Source of the DNA: FEN-1219 sp963728995
GTDB lineage: Bacteria > Pseudomonadota > Gammaproteobacteria > Steroidobacterales > Rariloculaceae
Direction of reading: 5' to 3'
Assembly (NCBI GenBank): GCA_963728995.1
Contig: CAVSMD010000001.1
Coordinates: 248,001-312,000 of the forward strand
DNA length: 64,000 nt
How positions within the stretch are numbered: position 1 is the stretch's first letter; each line of letters starts with the position of its first letter. A program made the position numbers and the translations under genes. Below, piece after piece: positions 47,423 through 56,402 of the stretch. The notes under the pieces are model-generated. The model had not been told where the DNA came from. It saw only the letters and a list, made by a program, of their open reading frames with translations, and ran no database searches.

Positions 47423-48691
47423 ATGCGCCCGTTACGGAAATCGTTGCGTTCGACGTTTGCGCTCGGCGCGCTCGTCACGTGCGTCGCGCAGGCCGACGAC
47501 ACCGCGGTCTTCCCGGGCCAGAAGGGCGGTCAGGACACGTTCGGCCACTACGCCGTCGTTGCCGACTGGCCGAAGCCGCTGGCGCAGCTGCCGGGCCATG
47601 CGGGCTGGACCTACGGCGCCACGCAGGCCGTGTTCGCCGCCAGCCCCGATCGGGTGTTCGTGCTGCAGCGCGGCGAGCTCCCGGCGCTCGAGCGCCCGGC
47701 CACGCGCCGCGTGCGCGACGTCGGGCCGAGCCTCGAGTTTCCGATGTTCCGCTTGCCGTTTCGCGATGCCACGGTCGCCAGCCCGCCGGGCGGCGGCGCG
47801 GCCGGGCAGATGCCGGCGGATGGGCTCAAGGCGTGGCAGGACCAGGGCGGCGTGCTCGGCGTCGATGCGCGCTGGGAGCACTGCATTCTGGTGTTCGACC
47901 GCAACGGCAACCTGATCGAGGACTGGACGCAGTGGGACTCGATGCTCGCGCGGCCGCATGCGGTGTACATCAGCCCGTACGATCCCGAGCAGCACGTCTG
48001 GATCGTGGACGACTTCCGGCAAGCGATCTTCAAATTCACCAATGACGGTAAGAAGCTCGTGCAAACCATTGGTACGTATGGGGAACCCGGCACCGATCAC
48101 ACGCATTTCTTTCGCCCGACGTTCATCGCGTGGCTGCCGGACGGCACGTTCTTCGTGGCGGACGGCTACGAGAACACGCGCGTCGTGAAGTTCGACGCCG
48201 CCGGCCACTACTTGCTCGAATGGGGCCAGAAAGGCACCCCGCCGCACGACACGCGGCCCGGCTATTTCAACAACGTGCACGGCATCGCCGTGGATCCGAA
48301 GTCGCGGCGCGTGTTCGTGAATGATCGCGCGAACAATCGCGCCCAAGTCTTTGACGAGAATGGCAAGTTCCTGGATCAATGGAGCTTCGGCGGACCGCCG
48401 TCGGACATCCACCTGTTTCTGATGTCCGGCGACGGCTATCTGTGGGCCGCCGACCGCGGCACGAGCAAGATCCTGAAATATTCCCTCGACGGCACGCTGC
48501 TGTACTCGTGGGGCACCTGGGGCACGTTCCCCGGTGGCTTCTGGGGCGTGCACGGCATGAGCGTCGACTCGGACGGCAACTTCTACGTGGCCGAGGTCGA
48601 CACGGGCCGCGTCCAGAAATTTAGGCCCAGGCCCGACGCGAATCCCGCCTATCGGATCGCACCCCCCGCCCCCCTCCGCGTGGCTCGCTGA
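47423..48691 (+). CDS. NHL-repeat beta-propeller protein (peptidylamidoglycolate-lyase-like)
   Basis: A 422-residue secreted propeller with a signal peptide (ending TCVAQAD). The blades are clear: CILVFDRNGNLIEDW, PHAVYISPYDPEQHVWIVDD, DGTFFVADGYENTRVVKFDA, VHGIAVDPKSRRVFVNDRAN and VHGMSVDSDGNFYVAEVDTG. The pattern is that of NHL/6-bladed proteins often annotated as peptidylglycine alpha-amidating lyase-like. The ATG at 47423 follows GGGGGAG. Ligand unknown. An MFS gene begins nine bases downstream. Confidence 0.88.
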   Translation: MRPLRKSLRSTFALGALVTCVAQADDTAVFPGQKGGQDTFGHYAVVADWPKPLAQLPGHAGWTYGATQAVFAASPDRVFVLQRGELPALERPATRRVRDVGPSLEFPMFRLPFRDATVASPPGGGAAGQMPADGLKAWQDQGGVLGVDARWEHCILVFDRNGNLIEDWTQWDSMLARPHAVYISPYDPEQHVWIVDDFRQAIFKFTNDGKKLVQTIGTYGEPGTDHTHFFRPTFIAWLPDGTFFVADGYENTRVVKFDAAGHYLLEWGQKGTPPHDTRPGYFNNVHGIAVDPKSRRVFVNDRANNRAQVFDENGKFLDQWSFGGPPSDIHLFLMSGDGYLWAADRGTSKILKYSLDGTLLYSWGTWGTFPGGFWGVHGMSVDSDGNFYVAEVDTGRVQKFRPRPDANPAYRIAPPAPLRVAR

Positions 48692-48700
48692 GGACGCCCG

Positions 48701-49999
48701 ATGGCCACGATTCCGCGGTCGGACTGGCGCCTGATCTTGCTCGCGAGCTTGGGCGGCGCGCTCGAGTTCTACGACTTCGTGGTCTACAGCCAGTTCGCGC
48801 AGTACATCGGCAGAAGCTTCTTTCCGAACGAGGACGCCATGGTGTCGCTCGTCGTGTCGTTCAGCGTGTTCGCGGTGGGCTATCTGGCGCGGCCCATTGG
48901 CGGCCTGTTCTTCAGTCACATGGGCGATCGGATCGGCCGGCGGCGCGTGCTGATCATCACCATCCTCACGATGTCGGCCGCCACCACGGCGATCGGCCTG
49001 CTGCCGACCTACGCGCAGTGGGGCGTGACGGCCTCGATCGCGCTCGTGCTGCTGCGCATCGTGCAGGGCTTCTGTCTCGGCGGCGAGCTGCCGGGCGCGA
49101 TCTCGTACGTCGTCGAGACGGCGCCGCGGCGCTTCGGCTTCTCGGTGGGCGTCGTGTTCTGCTGCGTGAACTCCGGCGTGCTGCTGGCCGCACTGTTGAA
49201 CCTGGTGGTTCACGAGACGCTCACGGTCGAGCAGATCGGCGCCTGGGGCTGGCGGATCGGCTTCCTCGTGGGCGGCGCGTTCGGGCTGGTGAGCTTCCTG
49301 CTGCGCCTCACGCTCGAGGAGAGCAAGGAGTTCGCGCGGATCCGCAGCGTGGCCAAGCGCTCGGTCGTGCCGTTCGCCGAGCTGATGCGCGACTTCCCCA
49401 TGGCCGCGATCGTGGGCGTCGGCATTCTCGCGGTCACGGCCGGCTTCAACGGCCTGCTGTTCGCGATGCCGGCGTTCCTGCCGCAGACGATGGGCTATGC
49501 CGCCGTGGATGCGATTCTGGCGCAGAACGTGGCGCTCGTGATCCTGTCGATCGGGCTGCTCGCCGTGGCATGGCTCAGTGACTTCGTCTCGCGCAAGACA
49601 CTCACGCTGGTCGGCACGGGCCTCGCGATCCTGCTGTCGCTGCCGTTTTTCGAGGCCGCGCAAGCGCACAGCGTGAACCTGATCGTGCTGTTCGCGCTCG
49701 TCGGGCTCGTGGCTTCGATCTACAACGGCACGGTCATCGGCGTCGTGGCGGATCTCTTTCCGACGCGGATTCGCTTCTCCGGCGTCGCGTTCAGCTGGAA
49801 CATGGCGTTCACGTTCCTGAGCGGTCTCGCGCCGGTCGGCGCCGCGCTGCTCGCACGCCAGACCGGCGTGCCGGCGAACGCCGCATACATCATGATCGGC
49901 TGCGCGCTGCTGAGCTTCATCGCAGCACTCGTGATACGGCGCTACGACGGCCAGATCGCCGCGGAGCTCTCGAATCGATCGATGGAAGATATCCGATGA
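48701..49999 (+). CDS. MFS transporter, metabolite:H+ symporter (MHS) family
   Basis: A 432-residue inner-membrane carrier with 12 predicted helices. Features of the MHS (ProP/ShiA-like) group are GGALEFYDFVVYSQFAQYIG, the loop motif GDRIGRRRVLI and VLLRIVQGFCLGGELPGA. Members import organic acids, betaines or shikimate; the substrate here is unknown. The stop overlaps the start of the TIGR03435 gene (ATGA), so the two are coupled. Confidence 0.92.
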   Translation: MATIPRSDWRLILLASLGGALEFYDFVVYSQFAQYIGRSFFPNEDAMVSLVVSFSVFAVGYLARPIGGLFFSHMGDRIGRRRVLIITILTMSAATTAIGLLPTYAQWGVTASIALVLLRIVQGFCLGGELPGAISYVVETAPRRFGFSVGVVFCCVNSGVLLAALLNLVVHETLTVEQIGAWGWRIGFLVGGAFGLVSFLLRLTLEESKEFARIRSVAKRSVVPFAELMRDFPMAAIVGVGILAVTAGFNGLLFAMPAFLPQTMGYAAVDAILAQNVALVILSIGLLAVAWLSDFVSRKTLTLVGTGLAILLSLPFFEAAQAHSVNLIVLFALVGLVASIYNGTVIGVVADLFPTRIRFSGVAFSWNMAFTFLSGLAPVGAALLARQTGVPANAAYIMIGCALLSFIAALVIRRYDGQIAAELSNRSMEDIR

Positions 50000-50847
50000 A
50001 TCGCGCGACATTCTTACTCTTGATCGGATGGATGGGATCGTCGTGGTCGATTTCGTTATCGGCCCAGGAGCGTGCGACGGAACCACTCCGCTTCGAGTCG
50101 GCGACGGTCATGGTGGTGGATCCTGGCACGCCGCAACGCCGCGGGATTCCGCCCGTCGATCCAGAGCGGCTCTCGCTGCAGGGCATGACGCTGACGTGGC
50201 TCGTGTACACGGCCTACGAAGAGGGGATGGGCACGCAGTGGAAGGTGCAAGGCGGGCCGGAGTGGACCGACACGACCAAGTTTTCCGTCGCGGCGCAGGC
50301 TCCGCAGCCGTCGAGCACGCATGAGCTGCGGATGATGCTGCGGACGTTGTTGGCCGAGCGGTTCGCGTTGAAAGTAAGGGAAGAGACGGCAGAGCCGGAG
50401 GTCTACCTTCTGTATCTCGACCGGAGCGACGGCACGCTGGGGCCGAATATCCGTGAGTGGGACGGCACGTGCGTGACCGGACAGCCACCGACGAGCGACG
50501 ACGATCCCTACATTCCGCGCTGCACCAGCGGGTTCGGCGGGCCGGGATTCATCGTGGACGGCGGGACGATGTTCGTGGCCGGCGACCTGTTGTCGCTGCC
50601 GCCATCGTGGGGGTTCTTGGGCGGGAAAATGGTGGAGGATCGGACGGGGCTCACGGGCCGCTACTCGATGCGGCTTCAGTTCAAGTTCGGTCCGTGGGCG
50701 CGGGCCGTGCGGTCGCCGGATCCGGACGAGACCTCGAAGGCGCTGATCGAGGCCGTGCGGGATCAGTGGGGAATGCGGATCGAGAAGGGCAAGGGCGTGC
50801 TGCACGTGGTGCAGATAGAGCACGCGGAGATGCCGCCGGAAAATTAG
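49996..50847 (+). CDS. TIGR03435 family secreted protein
   Basis: A 283-residue protein with a signal peptide (ending SLSAQ). Family features are SLQGMTLTWLVYTAYEEGMG, the hallmark TSSTHELRMMLRTLLAERFAL-type stretch (here SSTHELRMMLRTLLAERFAL), LKVREETAEPEVYLLYLD and a C-terminal VEDRTGLTGRYSMRLQF. TIGR03435 proteins are numerous in soil Acidobacteria, where they are often next to regulators or peptidases; their role is unknown. The start overlaps the MFS stop, and the gene is followed by the repeat at 50888. Confidence 0.88.
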   Translation: MNRATFLLLIGWMGSSWSISLSAQERATEPLRFESATVMVVDPGTPQRRGIPPVDPERLSLQGMTLTWLVYTAYEEGMGTQWKVQGGPEWTDTTKFSVAAQAPQPSSTHELRMMLRTLLAERFALKVREETAEPEVYLLYLDRSDGTLGPNIREWDGTCVTGQPPTSDDDPYIPRCTSGFGGPGFIVDGGTMFVAGDLLSLPPSWGFLGGKMVEDRTGLTGRYSMRLQFKFGPWARAVRSPDPDETSKALIEAVRDQWGMRIEKGKGVLHVVQIEHAEMPPEN

Positions 50848-50887
50848 CGCGGCAAAACCGGGATACGTCACCCCCGAGCTCTGTCGC

Positions 50888-51037
50888 GACTAGCAGGCCG
50901 TTGAAAAGCCTCTGGCGGCGCGCTGCGGCGTCGAAAATCGAGTCGAAATGCTCACGTACTGCCGTGTACGCTGCGCTTTCGAATCGCTTTTCGCCTTGCA
51001 TCGCTCCACCAGAGCCTTTTTCAACGGCCTGCTAGTC
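50888..51037. repeat. Palindromic repeat element with about 32-bp terminal inverted repeats
   Basis: A 150-base unit bounded by inverted copies of GACTAGCAGGCCGTTGAAAA; the match extends with few differences through GCCTCTGG. An inner hairpin is formed around CTCACGTACTGCCGTGTACG (50951-50970). Such elements recur in intergenic DNA of many Gammaproteobacteria. There is no transposase, so it could be a non-autonomous mobile element or an extended REP-type palindrome. Its right end supplies the stop codon of the toxin gene. Confidence 0.8.
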
Positions 51038-51361
51038 TGCGAGGCCCATCACGAACGCCAAAACCACGTTGAGTCGCGCGATATCCCCCTCATCGAGGCG
51101 ACCCAACTGCCGGCCGATTCGCTCGCGTCGAATCGTGACTGGCTTGTCGGTCATCACCTGTGATCGCGTGCGTAGACCGTTTCCTCTGGTCGGCTCGATG
51201 GTGACGCGAAACTCTGGAGCATCGCTGAGTTCCGACGTCATCTGGCAAACGACCACGGACGCGTGCTCAACGGGCAGAGCGTCGGTCTGGACGATCACGG
51301 CTGGCCGCGGCTTGCCGTAGTCGCCGGCCGCGGCCACGGTGACGACATCACCTCGCCTCAC
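51032..51361 (-). CDS. MazF/PemK-type toxin
   Basis: A 109-residue endoribonuclease toxin of type II systems. Family features are MRRGDVVTVAAAGDYGKPRP, AVIVQTDALP and a C-terminal RIGRQLGRLDEGDIARLNVV. It should cleave mRNA unless bound by the antitoxin encoded just upstream (stop overlap ATGA at 51358-51361). Its last codons and stop are contributed by the repeat element at 50888-51037. Confidence 0.92.
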   Translation of the reverse strand: MRRGDVVTVAAAGDYGKPRPAVIVQTDALPVEHASVVVCQMTSELSDAPEFRVTIEPTRGNGLRTRSQVMTDKPVTIRRERIGRQLGRLDEGDIARLNVVLAFVMGLAD

Positions 51362-51561
51362 GGCTTGTCGAATTCAGAGACCGCTTCGATCCACCGCAGG
51401 GCTTCGAGCTCGCTGTTCGGATCCAGACGGGCCACTGCCTTGGCTACCCGCCGGCGTACTGCCTTCGATCGCGCATCCGGCACGACCAGACGCAGCTCTC
51501 TAAGCCCGCGCGCGCGCCGCCGCTCACGCATCGCCTTCATCCTGTCCGCTGCTCGTGCCAC
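51358..51561 (-). CDS. MazE-type antitoxin (DUF3018-like)
   Basis: A 67-residue basic protein with MKAMRERRRARGLRELRLVV and a PDARSKAV segment, the pattern of DUF3018-type MazE antitoxins. The likely start is GTG at 51561 after a GAGGTG ribosome site; a longer reading frame exists but would translate the operator DNA. The gene overlaps the toxin start by four bases. It should neutralise the toxin and repress the operon through the palindromes at 51576-51602. Confidence 0.83.
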   Translation of the reverse strand: MARAADRMKAMRERRRARGLRELRLVVPDARSKAVRRRVAKAVARLDPNSELEALRWIEAVSEFDKP

Positions 51562-51575
51562 GTTCGCACCTCGTC

Positions 51576-51602
51576 GTAACGCGTTACACTGTAACGCGTT
51601 AC
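51576..51602. promoter_or_regulatory. Tandem perfect palindromes, likely MazE operator
   Basis: Two copies of the perfect 12-base palindrome GTAACGCGTTAC, at 51576-51587 and 51591-51602, are separated by three bases, so the centres are 15 bases apart. They lie 15 bases before the antitoxin start, the usual place for autoregulation by a toxin-antitoxin complex. Confidence 0.8.
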
Positions 51603-51730
51603 GGTCAGACCCGCAAATTGCTGCGGCCGGAAGGTCGATTCGACGGCAAGGCGCGCATGGCCCGCGTTTCGCGTCGGGCTGAGCGGCTACCGCGGGGCCG
51701 CCGATGGTGATATCGCACGTGGAGGCCACG

Positions 51731-51799
51731 ATGAGACTGTCAGCACTAGTCGGAATGTTAGCGTTTCTTCCTTTCGCGGCTGGATCGGAGGGGCGCTAG
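51731..51799 (+). other. 22-codon signal-peptide-like ORF, possible gene remnant
   Basis: ATG at 51731 follows a TGGAGG ribosome site with five bases between and encodes a hydrophobic leader, MRLSALVGMLAFLPFAAGSE plus two residues, then a TAG stop. It looks like the first part of a secreted protein gene whose body is missing; the convergent MBL gene begins 22 bases later. It may also be an intact micro-ORF or chance. Confidence 0.35.
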
Positions 51800-51821
51800 A
51801 CGGGCGGGCGTTGCTCGGCGC

Positions 51822-52903
51822 TCAATCGGCTGCGAATTCGACGAGCATGCCCGCGATGTTCCCCGCGGCGAGACCCGGACCGACGCCCCAGTTGAACTCC
51901 GCCGCGAGGGCCTGAGCAATCTCGCTCTGCGACTTATGCGCATGCACGAGCTCCTCGGCGCGTGTGCGAATCGCCGCCATCTTCGCGCGGTGCGCGAGGA
52001 ACTGCGCCTTCGTGAGCACCGGGCCGTGCCCCGCAATCATGACGTCGAAGTCGAGCTCCGCGAGCGCGTCGAGGCTTCTGACCATGTCGGTCCAGCTGCC
52101 GCCGTCGGCGTAGTTCGTGACCTGCGGAATCGAGTCGGGTGTCGCGACGAGATCGCCGGCGACGACGACGCGCGCGTCGGGCAGATACACGACCGTGTCG
52201 CCGCTCGTGTGGCCGCAAAACTCGAGGAGCTCGATGCGCTTGCCGCCGAGCACGATCTCGGCGTGCCCGTCGTAACCCACCTGTGGCAGGCCCGGCTCGC
52301 CGACGCCGCCCATGCGCTGGCGGTCGGCGGCCGACATGATCACCGTCGCGCCGAGTGCGCGCAGCTGCGCGGCACCGGCACTGTGGTCGGCGTGATTGTG
52401 AGTCAGCACGACGTACGCAATCGGCGCGTCCGTGAGCGATCGCACCTTCGCGATCAGGTCGTCGTGCATGCGCTCGTTCTTCGAATCGACGAGCACTACG
52501 CCGCCGTCGGTGAGGTAGATTCCGACGTTGCCGCCGAAGAGCGGGATGTCGGGAATCACCGCATCGTTGACGTTGACGATGGCATAGACGTCGTCGCGTA
52601 CCTTGACGAGCTTCGTGGCTTCCGCGGGCGTGAGGTTCGACGCAAACGGCGGCGGGCCCTGTCCGGCGCCCGGACCTCCGGCCCCGCGCCCGGTGGCGGC
52701 CCTTGCCCGGGCCCTCGTGCAGGCGCCGCGCCCGGCCCGGGTGCGCCGGCAGATGCGGGCACGGTCACGCTGCGCGTGCACGCAGCGCCGATGCTGCGGC
52801 CCATGGGCAGGGGGCCCTCCTGAGCCGCGAGGCTCGACGCCAGCAAGATCGATCCCAACGCACCCGCGGCGACACTGGCTAAGCAACGGTATTCAGATCG
52901 CAT
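51822..52903 (-). CDS. Secreted MBL-fold hydrolase, last gene of the GDTLV/DUF6152 cluster (frame break)
   Basis: About 360 residues. ATG at 52903 gives a signal peptide (ending SSLAAQEG), followed by a Pro/Gly/Ala-rich linker that contains the frame break near 52690, then an MBL-fold domain with the full metal motif in LTHNHADHSAG, ELLEFCGHTSGDTVVYLP and VVAGDLVATPDSI, and IAGHGPVL near the end. All histidines expected of a two-metal site are present, so it should be catalytically active. It closes a seven-gene minus-strand cluster. Confidence 0.87.
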
Positions 52904-53022
52904 CGCTGGCTCCTTGGAACGGCGTTCGCGGTCACCGGCCTCTGCTGCGCCGGATTTCTGGTGGCGCGCGTTCGGTCACGCTTTGGGCGAGTCACCACTC
53001 TGGGCACAACGAGCCCGGCGGA

Positions 53023-54018
53023 TTACTTCTGCGGCTCGGGCTCCGCTTTGCCGACGCCGGCCGCGCGATCGCGGAACTGGTTGAACAGCGACTCGTCGCT
53101 CGGCACGCAGCGGTCTTCGAGCAGGCCGGACCATCCGCCAATGGCCATCGCCTCCTTCGGGATCAGCGCCCACACCTTGGGGCTGCTCTCCCACGGCGCG
53201 GTGTAGTTGACGGGGTCCGTCAGCTTCAGCCGTGCGCGGAGCCGATTCGGGCTCGGGCGATCCCAGCGCTCCTCGAGCACGGCCTGGTCGCTGATCGGAA
53301 AGCCGAACTGATCGAGCCACTGGCGGTCGTCGAACCCGACCGAGGTGACGACGAGCGTGTCGCCCTCCCACTTGCCGACCGAATAGCCGTTGAAGCGCGG
53401 CAGGTAGTCGTCCACCTTCGGCAGCTTGCGCCCGTCCATCCAGATGTCGCGGAACTCCCAGGTCCACTCGAAGAGCTGCAGAATGCGGTCCTTCGTCTGC
53501 ACCATTTCCATGTTCGCGCCGCCGCCCGAGAACGTGATCAAGCGCGCGAGCCCGAGCGGCTCGCAGCGCATCTCGGGGTCGTTGCCGAAGGCCGGCAGCA
53601 CCGCGCGGCGGAAGCCGATGTCGAGGTCCGGGCGCTTGCGCGCCGCCTCGCTGCCGAGCTCGAGGCCGCGCGCGGGCTTGTTGAGGTTGAAGCGCCGCTC
53701 GCCCTCGGCCGTGCGCGGCGGCGGGGTCCCAAAGAAGCCATAGTTCGGGAAGAGGCCAGCCGGGGAATCGTTGCACTCGGGGCAGGCCGGCTGACCGAGC
53801 TGCTGAGGGGACCGGCTCCAGAGGCCGCTGAAATCGTGCTTGTCGTACGCGCGCGTGTCGGTGTCGGACGGGCCGACGCCGCCGGGGCGCGCATCGCTTC
53901 GCTGAGCCGCCGCTTCCTCGGCGGTCGCCAATAGCCCGGCGGCGGCGAGTAGCGCCACGAGAGCCAAGAACTGCCGAGGTCTCGCGCCTTTGCCCATCGT
54001 CGTGTGCGTGTTGCTCAT
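53023..54018 (-). CDS. GDTLV-domain secreted protein
   Basis: A 331-residue protein with a signal peptide (ending EEAAAQ), then DKHDFSGLWSRSP, a CPEC pair, the conserved Cys in EMRCEPLGLARL, IWMDGRKLP, the signature GKWEGDTLVVTSVGF and WLDQFGFPISDQAVLEERW. The ATG at 54018 follows GGGGGAGG. It lies 86 bases after the DUF6152 gene in the same operon. Function unknown. Confidence 0.87.
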   Translation of the reverse strand: MSNTHTTMGKGARPRQFLALVALLAAAGLLATAEEAAAQRSDARPGGVGPSDTDTRAYDKHDFSGLWSRSPQQLGQPACPECNDSPAGLFPNYGFFGTPPPRTAEGERRFNLNKPARGLELGSEAARKRPDLDIGFRRAVLPAFGNDPEMRCEPLGLARLITFSGGGANMEMVQTKDRILQLFEWTWEFRDIWMDGRKLPKVDDYLPRFNGYSVGKWEGDTLVVTSVGFDDRQWLDQFGFPISDQAVLEERWDRPSPNRLRARLKLTDPVNYTAPWESSPKVWALIPKEAMAIGGWSGLLEDRCVPSDESLFNQFRDRAAGVGKAEPEPQK

Positions 54019-54104
54019 CGTTCCTCCCCCCGCGGGCACTGCTCGGCCGCGTTCGCGGAGCGCCCGCTGTCGCGCCTGGCCTTGCCGTTATAGTCCGCTC
54101 GCCG

Positions 54105-54609
54105 CTACTGGCTCTGCTGTCCCGGCAGCACCACGTCGCCCTCGGGCTGCAGGCCGCCCGGCTTGCCGTCCAGATCGACGCCCCTGAGATCGCGGCCCGC
54201 GCCCGCGACGGTTTGCCCGCTTTCGTCCTCGATCTTCATGACGATCGCGCTGAAGCCGCCGGCGCGCGCGGTCGCGAGGTAGAGCTTCACGCGGGCCCCC
54301 GGGCGCAACGCGTCCAACGTGCGACCCTTCGTCCACCCTTGGCGCGCCATCATCGAAGGGTTCGTGAGGAGCTCGGCGGCCCAGTGCTCGACCTTGCCGC
54401 CGTCGACCTTGCGGTCGAAGGTCATCGTCGGGTGCGGGTTCATGTAATTGAACCCCGTGACGGTGACCCAGGTGGTCCAGAGCCTCGTCGTGTCGTACGA
54501 GATGCTGCTGCCGTGATGCGCCGAGACGGAGCCCACCATCAAAACGAGCCCCGCGACGAGCGCGCAGAACTTGTCCGCCCGTCGTCGATCTCCTACGTGT
54601 GTTGTTCAT
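54105..54609 (-). CDS. DUF6152 secreted protein (frame break near the start)
   Basis: About 168 residues. The hydrophobic signal peptide (FCALVAGLVLMVGSVSA) ends directly before His-His, and the mature domain begins HHGSSISYDTTRLWTTWVTV with the second conserved His in FNYMNPHPTMTF. The ATG at 54609 follows AAGGGG; its frame must shift near 54570 to meet the signal peptide, because no start codon exists in the other frame after its last stop. The mature protein ends in a Gly/Gln-rich tail. It lies between two GDTLV genes in the cluster. Confidence 0.82.
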
Positions 54610-54646
54610 CGTCGCCACCCCTTCGCGTCCGAACGCGTCGAAACCT

Positions 54647-56398
54647 TCACTTCCCGCCCAAGCTCCGAAACGCGGCCTCGACGAACATCGCGCTCGTCCA
54701 GGGTCCGCCCTCGCCGCCGAACACGCCGTCGTACTCGAGCGTCGGCCGGCTCTGCGTGAGCTGGCGCAGCGACTTGCTCCCGTCGACCGCGCTCTTCACG
54801 CGATCTCTGACGATGACCGTCATGTCGCGGTACTCGGCGACGTCGGCCTCGTCGTAGAGGCGCCCATGACCCGGAATCACGATCGTGCCGCCCTGACCGC
54901 GCGTCTCGGCCACCGTGATGTCGAGGATCCGATTCAGCGCGTCGATCAAGCCGTTGACCGAGCCGCCTTGGGCCGCGTCGAAGCTCGGCAAGCTTTGCGT
55001 CGAGATCACGTCCCCGGCGCTCACCACGTCGGAGCCGCGAAAGAACACGATCGAGTCGCCGTCCGTGTGCGCGGCCGGCGCGTGGATGATCTCGATCGGC
55101 TCGCCGTTGAAATAGATCGTCTTCGAGTCGCCGAAGAACGTGTCCATGACGAGCTTGCCGGCTTCGGCGTTCGACTCGGCGAGGCGCAGGCCGACGTTCT
55201 CGTGCGCCAGGATGGCGGCGCGCTGCAGCGGCTCCTCCGAGAGCACCACGTTGCCGCCCGTGTGATCGGCGTGCCAATGCGTGTTGATGACGTAGCGGAT
55301 CGGCTGATCACCGGCGATCTTGCGGATCTCCTCGCGAACACGCGGCGCCTTCTCGGCCGTGCCGGTGTCCACGACGAGCACGCCCTCGTCGCCGACTTGA
55401 ACCGTGACGTTGCCGCCCGCGCCCGTGATGAGCCAGATGCGGCCTCTCACGTGCATCGAGCGCACCTCGTCGGCGGCCGCCGCGCGCGGCGGCACGACGG
55501 CCGGTGCCGCGCGCACGCCGCGGCCGTCTTCGCGCGCGAGCCGCGCGGCGAATTCCGGATACATCGTGGCGCCGCCGGCTTCCATCGCCCAGCGCGGGAT
55601 GCGGTACTTCGCCGAGAACTCGTCGAGCAACTCGTTCTCGCCGGGCAGGTAGTGCGGAACGTGGTGCTTGTCGGCCGTGGTTTCCTCCGCCGGAAAGCAC
55701 TTGTAGAAGATCGGGCCGTCGTTGCGCTGCAGCGGGAACCCGATGACGGGCGGCGGCCGCCGATTCAGCACGTACTCCGTGGTCCGTACGAACGGCTCCG
55801 CGAGATAGACGGGGTCGTCGACGACGGTGGTGACGAGCAGGTAGTCGTCGAAGCGCGTGTAGTACTCCGTCATCCGCGCGCGCTCGCTCGTCGGAGTGCC
55901 GTTACGCCTGAGCCAGCCGAGCTTCATGTGGCTCGTCTCGACGACCAACGTGTCGCCTTCCCAGTGCCCGGTCGAGAAGCCGTTGAACGTGTGCAGCGCT
56001 TCCTCGGGCGGCGGTTGCCGGCCGTCCAGCCAGACGACGCGGTCCAAGCCAAACGTGCCGTCGAGCCTTATCCCGATCACGACGCGCCGGATCCGGTCGT
56101 ACACCTTGTTTACGCTGAGCGTGTCCGGGCCCCAGGTCTGATACGCAGCCGGATGCGGGGTGCACTGATGCTCGGGCACGCTGAGCCACGATCCCGAGTA
56201 GGTTTCGGCTTTGCGCAGCCCCGCTTCATTGAGCGGCAGGCCGAGGTAATCGCCGATTTCCGGGCCGCCGCCGCGATCGGTGATGTCCTCCTGGCCGAAC
56301 ACGCCCGGATGGTCCCATTCGCCGGAGAAGTCCACTTGGGCGAGCGCCGCGAGGCTCGGCAGAGTGGCGAGGAGTGCATAAAGGGCAAACCGCTTCAT
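54647..56398 (-). CDS. GDTLV-MBL fusion protein, secreted
   Basis: A 583-residue intact ORF. A signal peptide (ending SLAALAQ) is followed by a GDTLV domain (about 22-240) with FSGEWDHPGVFG, a conserved Cys at 79 (EHQCTPHP), VVWLDGRQPP and GHWEGDTLVVETSHM (144-158). A linker leads to an MBL domain (about 315-560) with ITGAGGNVTVQVGDEGVLVV, NTHWHADHTGG (H374, H376, D378, H379), IHAPAAHTDGDSIVFF and IPGHGRLYDEAD, so the two-metal site is complete. No frame break occurs, so the fusion is real. It should be a periplasmic hydrolase whose first domain may bind the substrate or a cofactor. Confidence 0.92.
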   Translation of the reverse strand: MKRFALYALLATLPSLAALAQVDFSGEWDHPGVFGQEDITDRGGGPEIGDYLGLPLNEAGLRKAETYSGSWLSVPEHQCTPHPAAYQTWGPDTLSVNKVYDRIRRVVIGIRLDGTFGLDRVVWLDGRQPPPEEALHTFNGFSTGHWEGDTLVVETSHMKLGWLRRNGTPTSERARMTEYYTRFDDYLLVTTVVDDPVYLAEPFVRTTEYVLNRRPPPVIGFPLQRNDGPIFYKCFPAEETTADKHHVPHYLPGENELLDEFSAKYRIPRWAMEAGGATMYPEFAARLAREDGRGVRAAPAVVPPRAAAADEVRSMHVRGRIWLITGAGGNVTVQVGDEGVLVVDTGTAEKAPRVREEIRKIAGDQPIRYVINTHWHADHTGGNVVLSEEPLQRAAILAHENVGLRLAESNAEAGKLVMDTFFGDSKTIYFNGEPIEIIHAPAAHTDGDSIVFFRGSDVVSAGDVISTQSLPSFDAAQGGSVNGLIDALNRILDITVAETRGQGGTIVIPGHGRLYDEADVAEYRDMTVIVRDRVKSAVDGSKSLRQLTQSRPTLEYDGVFGGEGGPWTSAMFVEAAFRSLGGK

Positions 56399-56402
56399 CG
56401 TC

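Noticed and set aside
51358..51729. A 123-residue version of the antitoxin.
   Set aside because: It would translate through the tandem palindromes; the GTG at 51561 with a good ribosome site fits the DUF3018 family length better.
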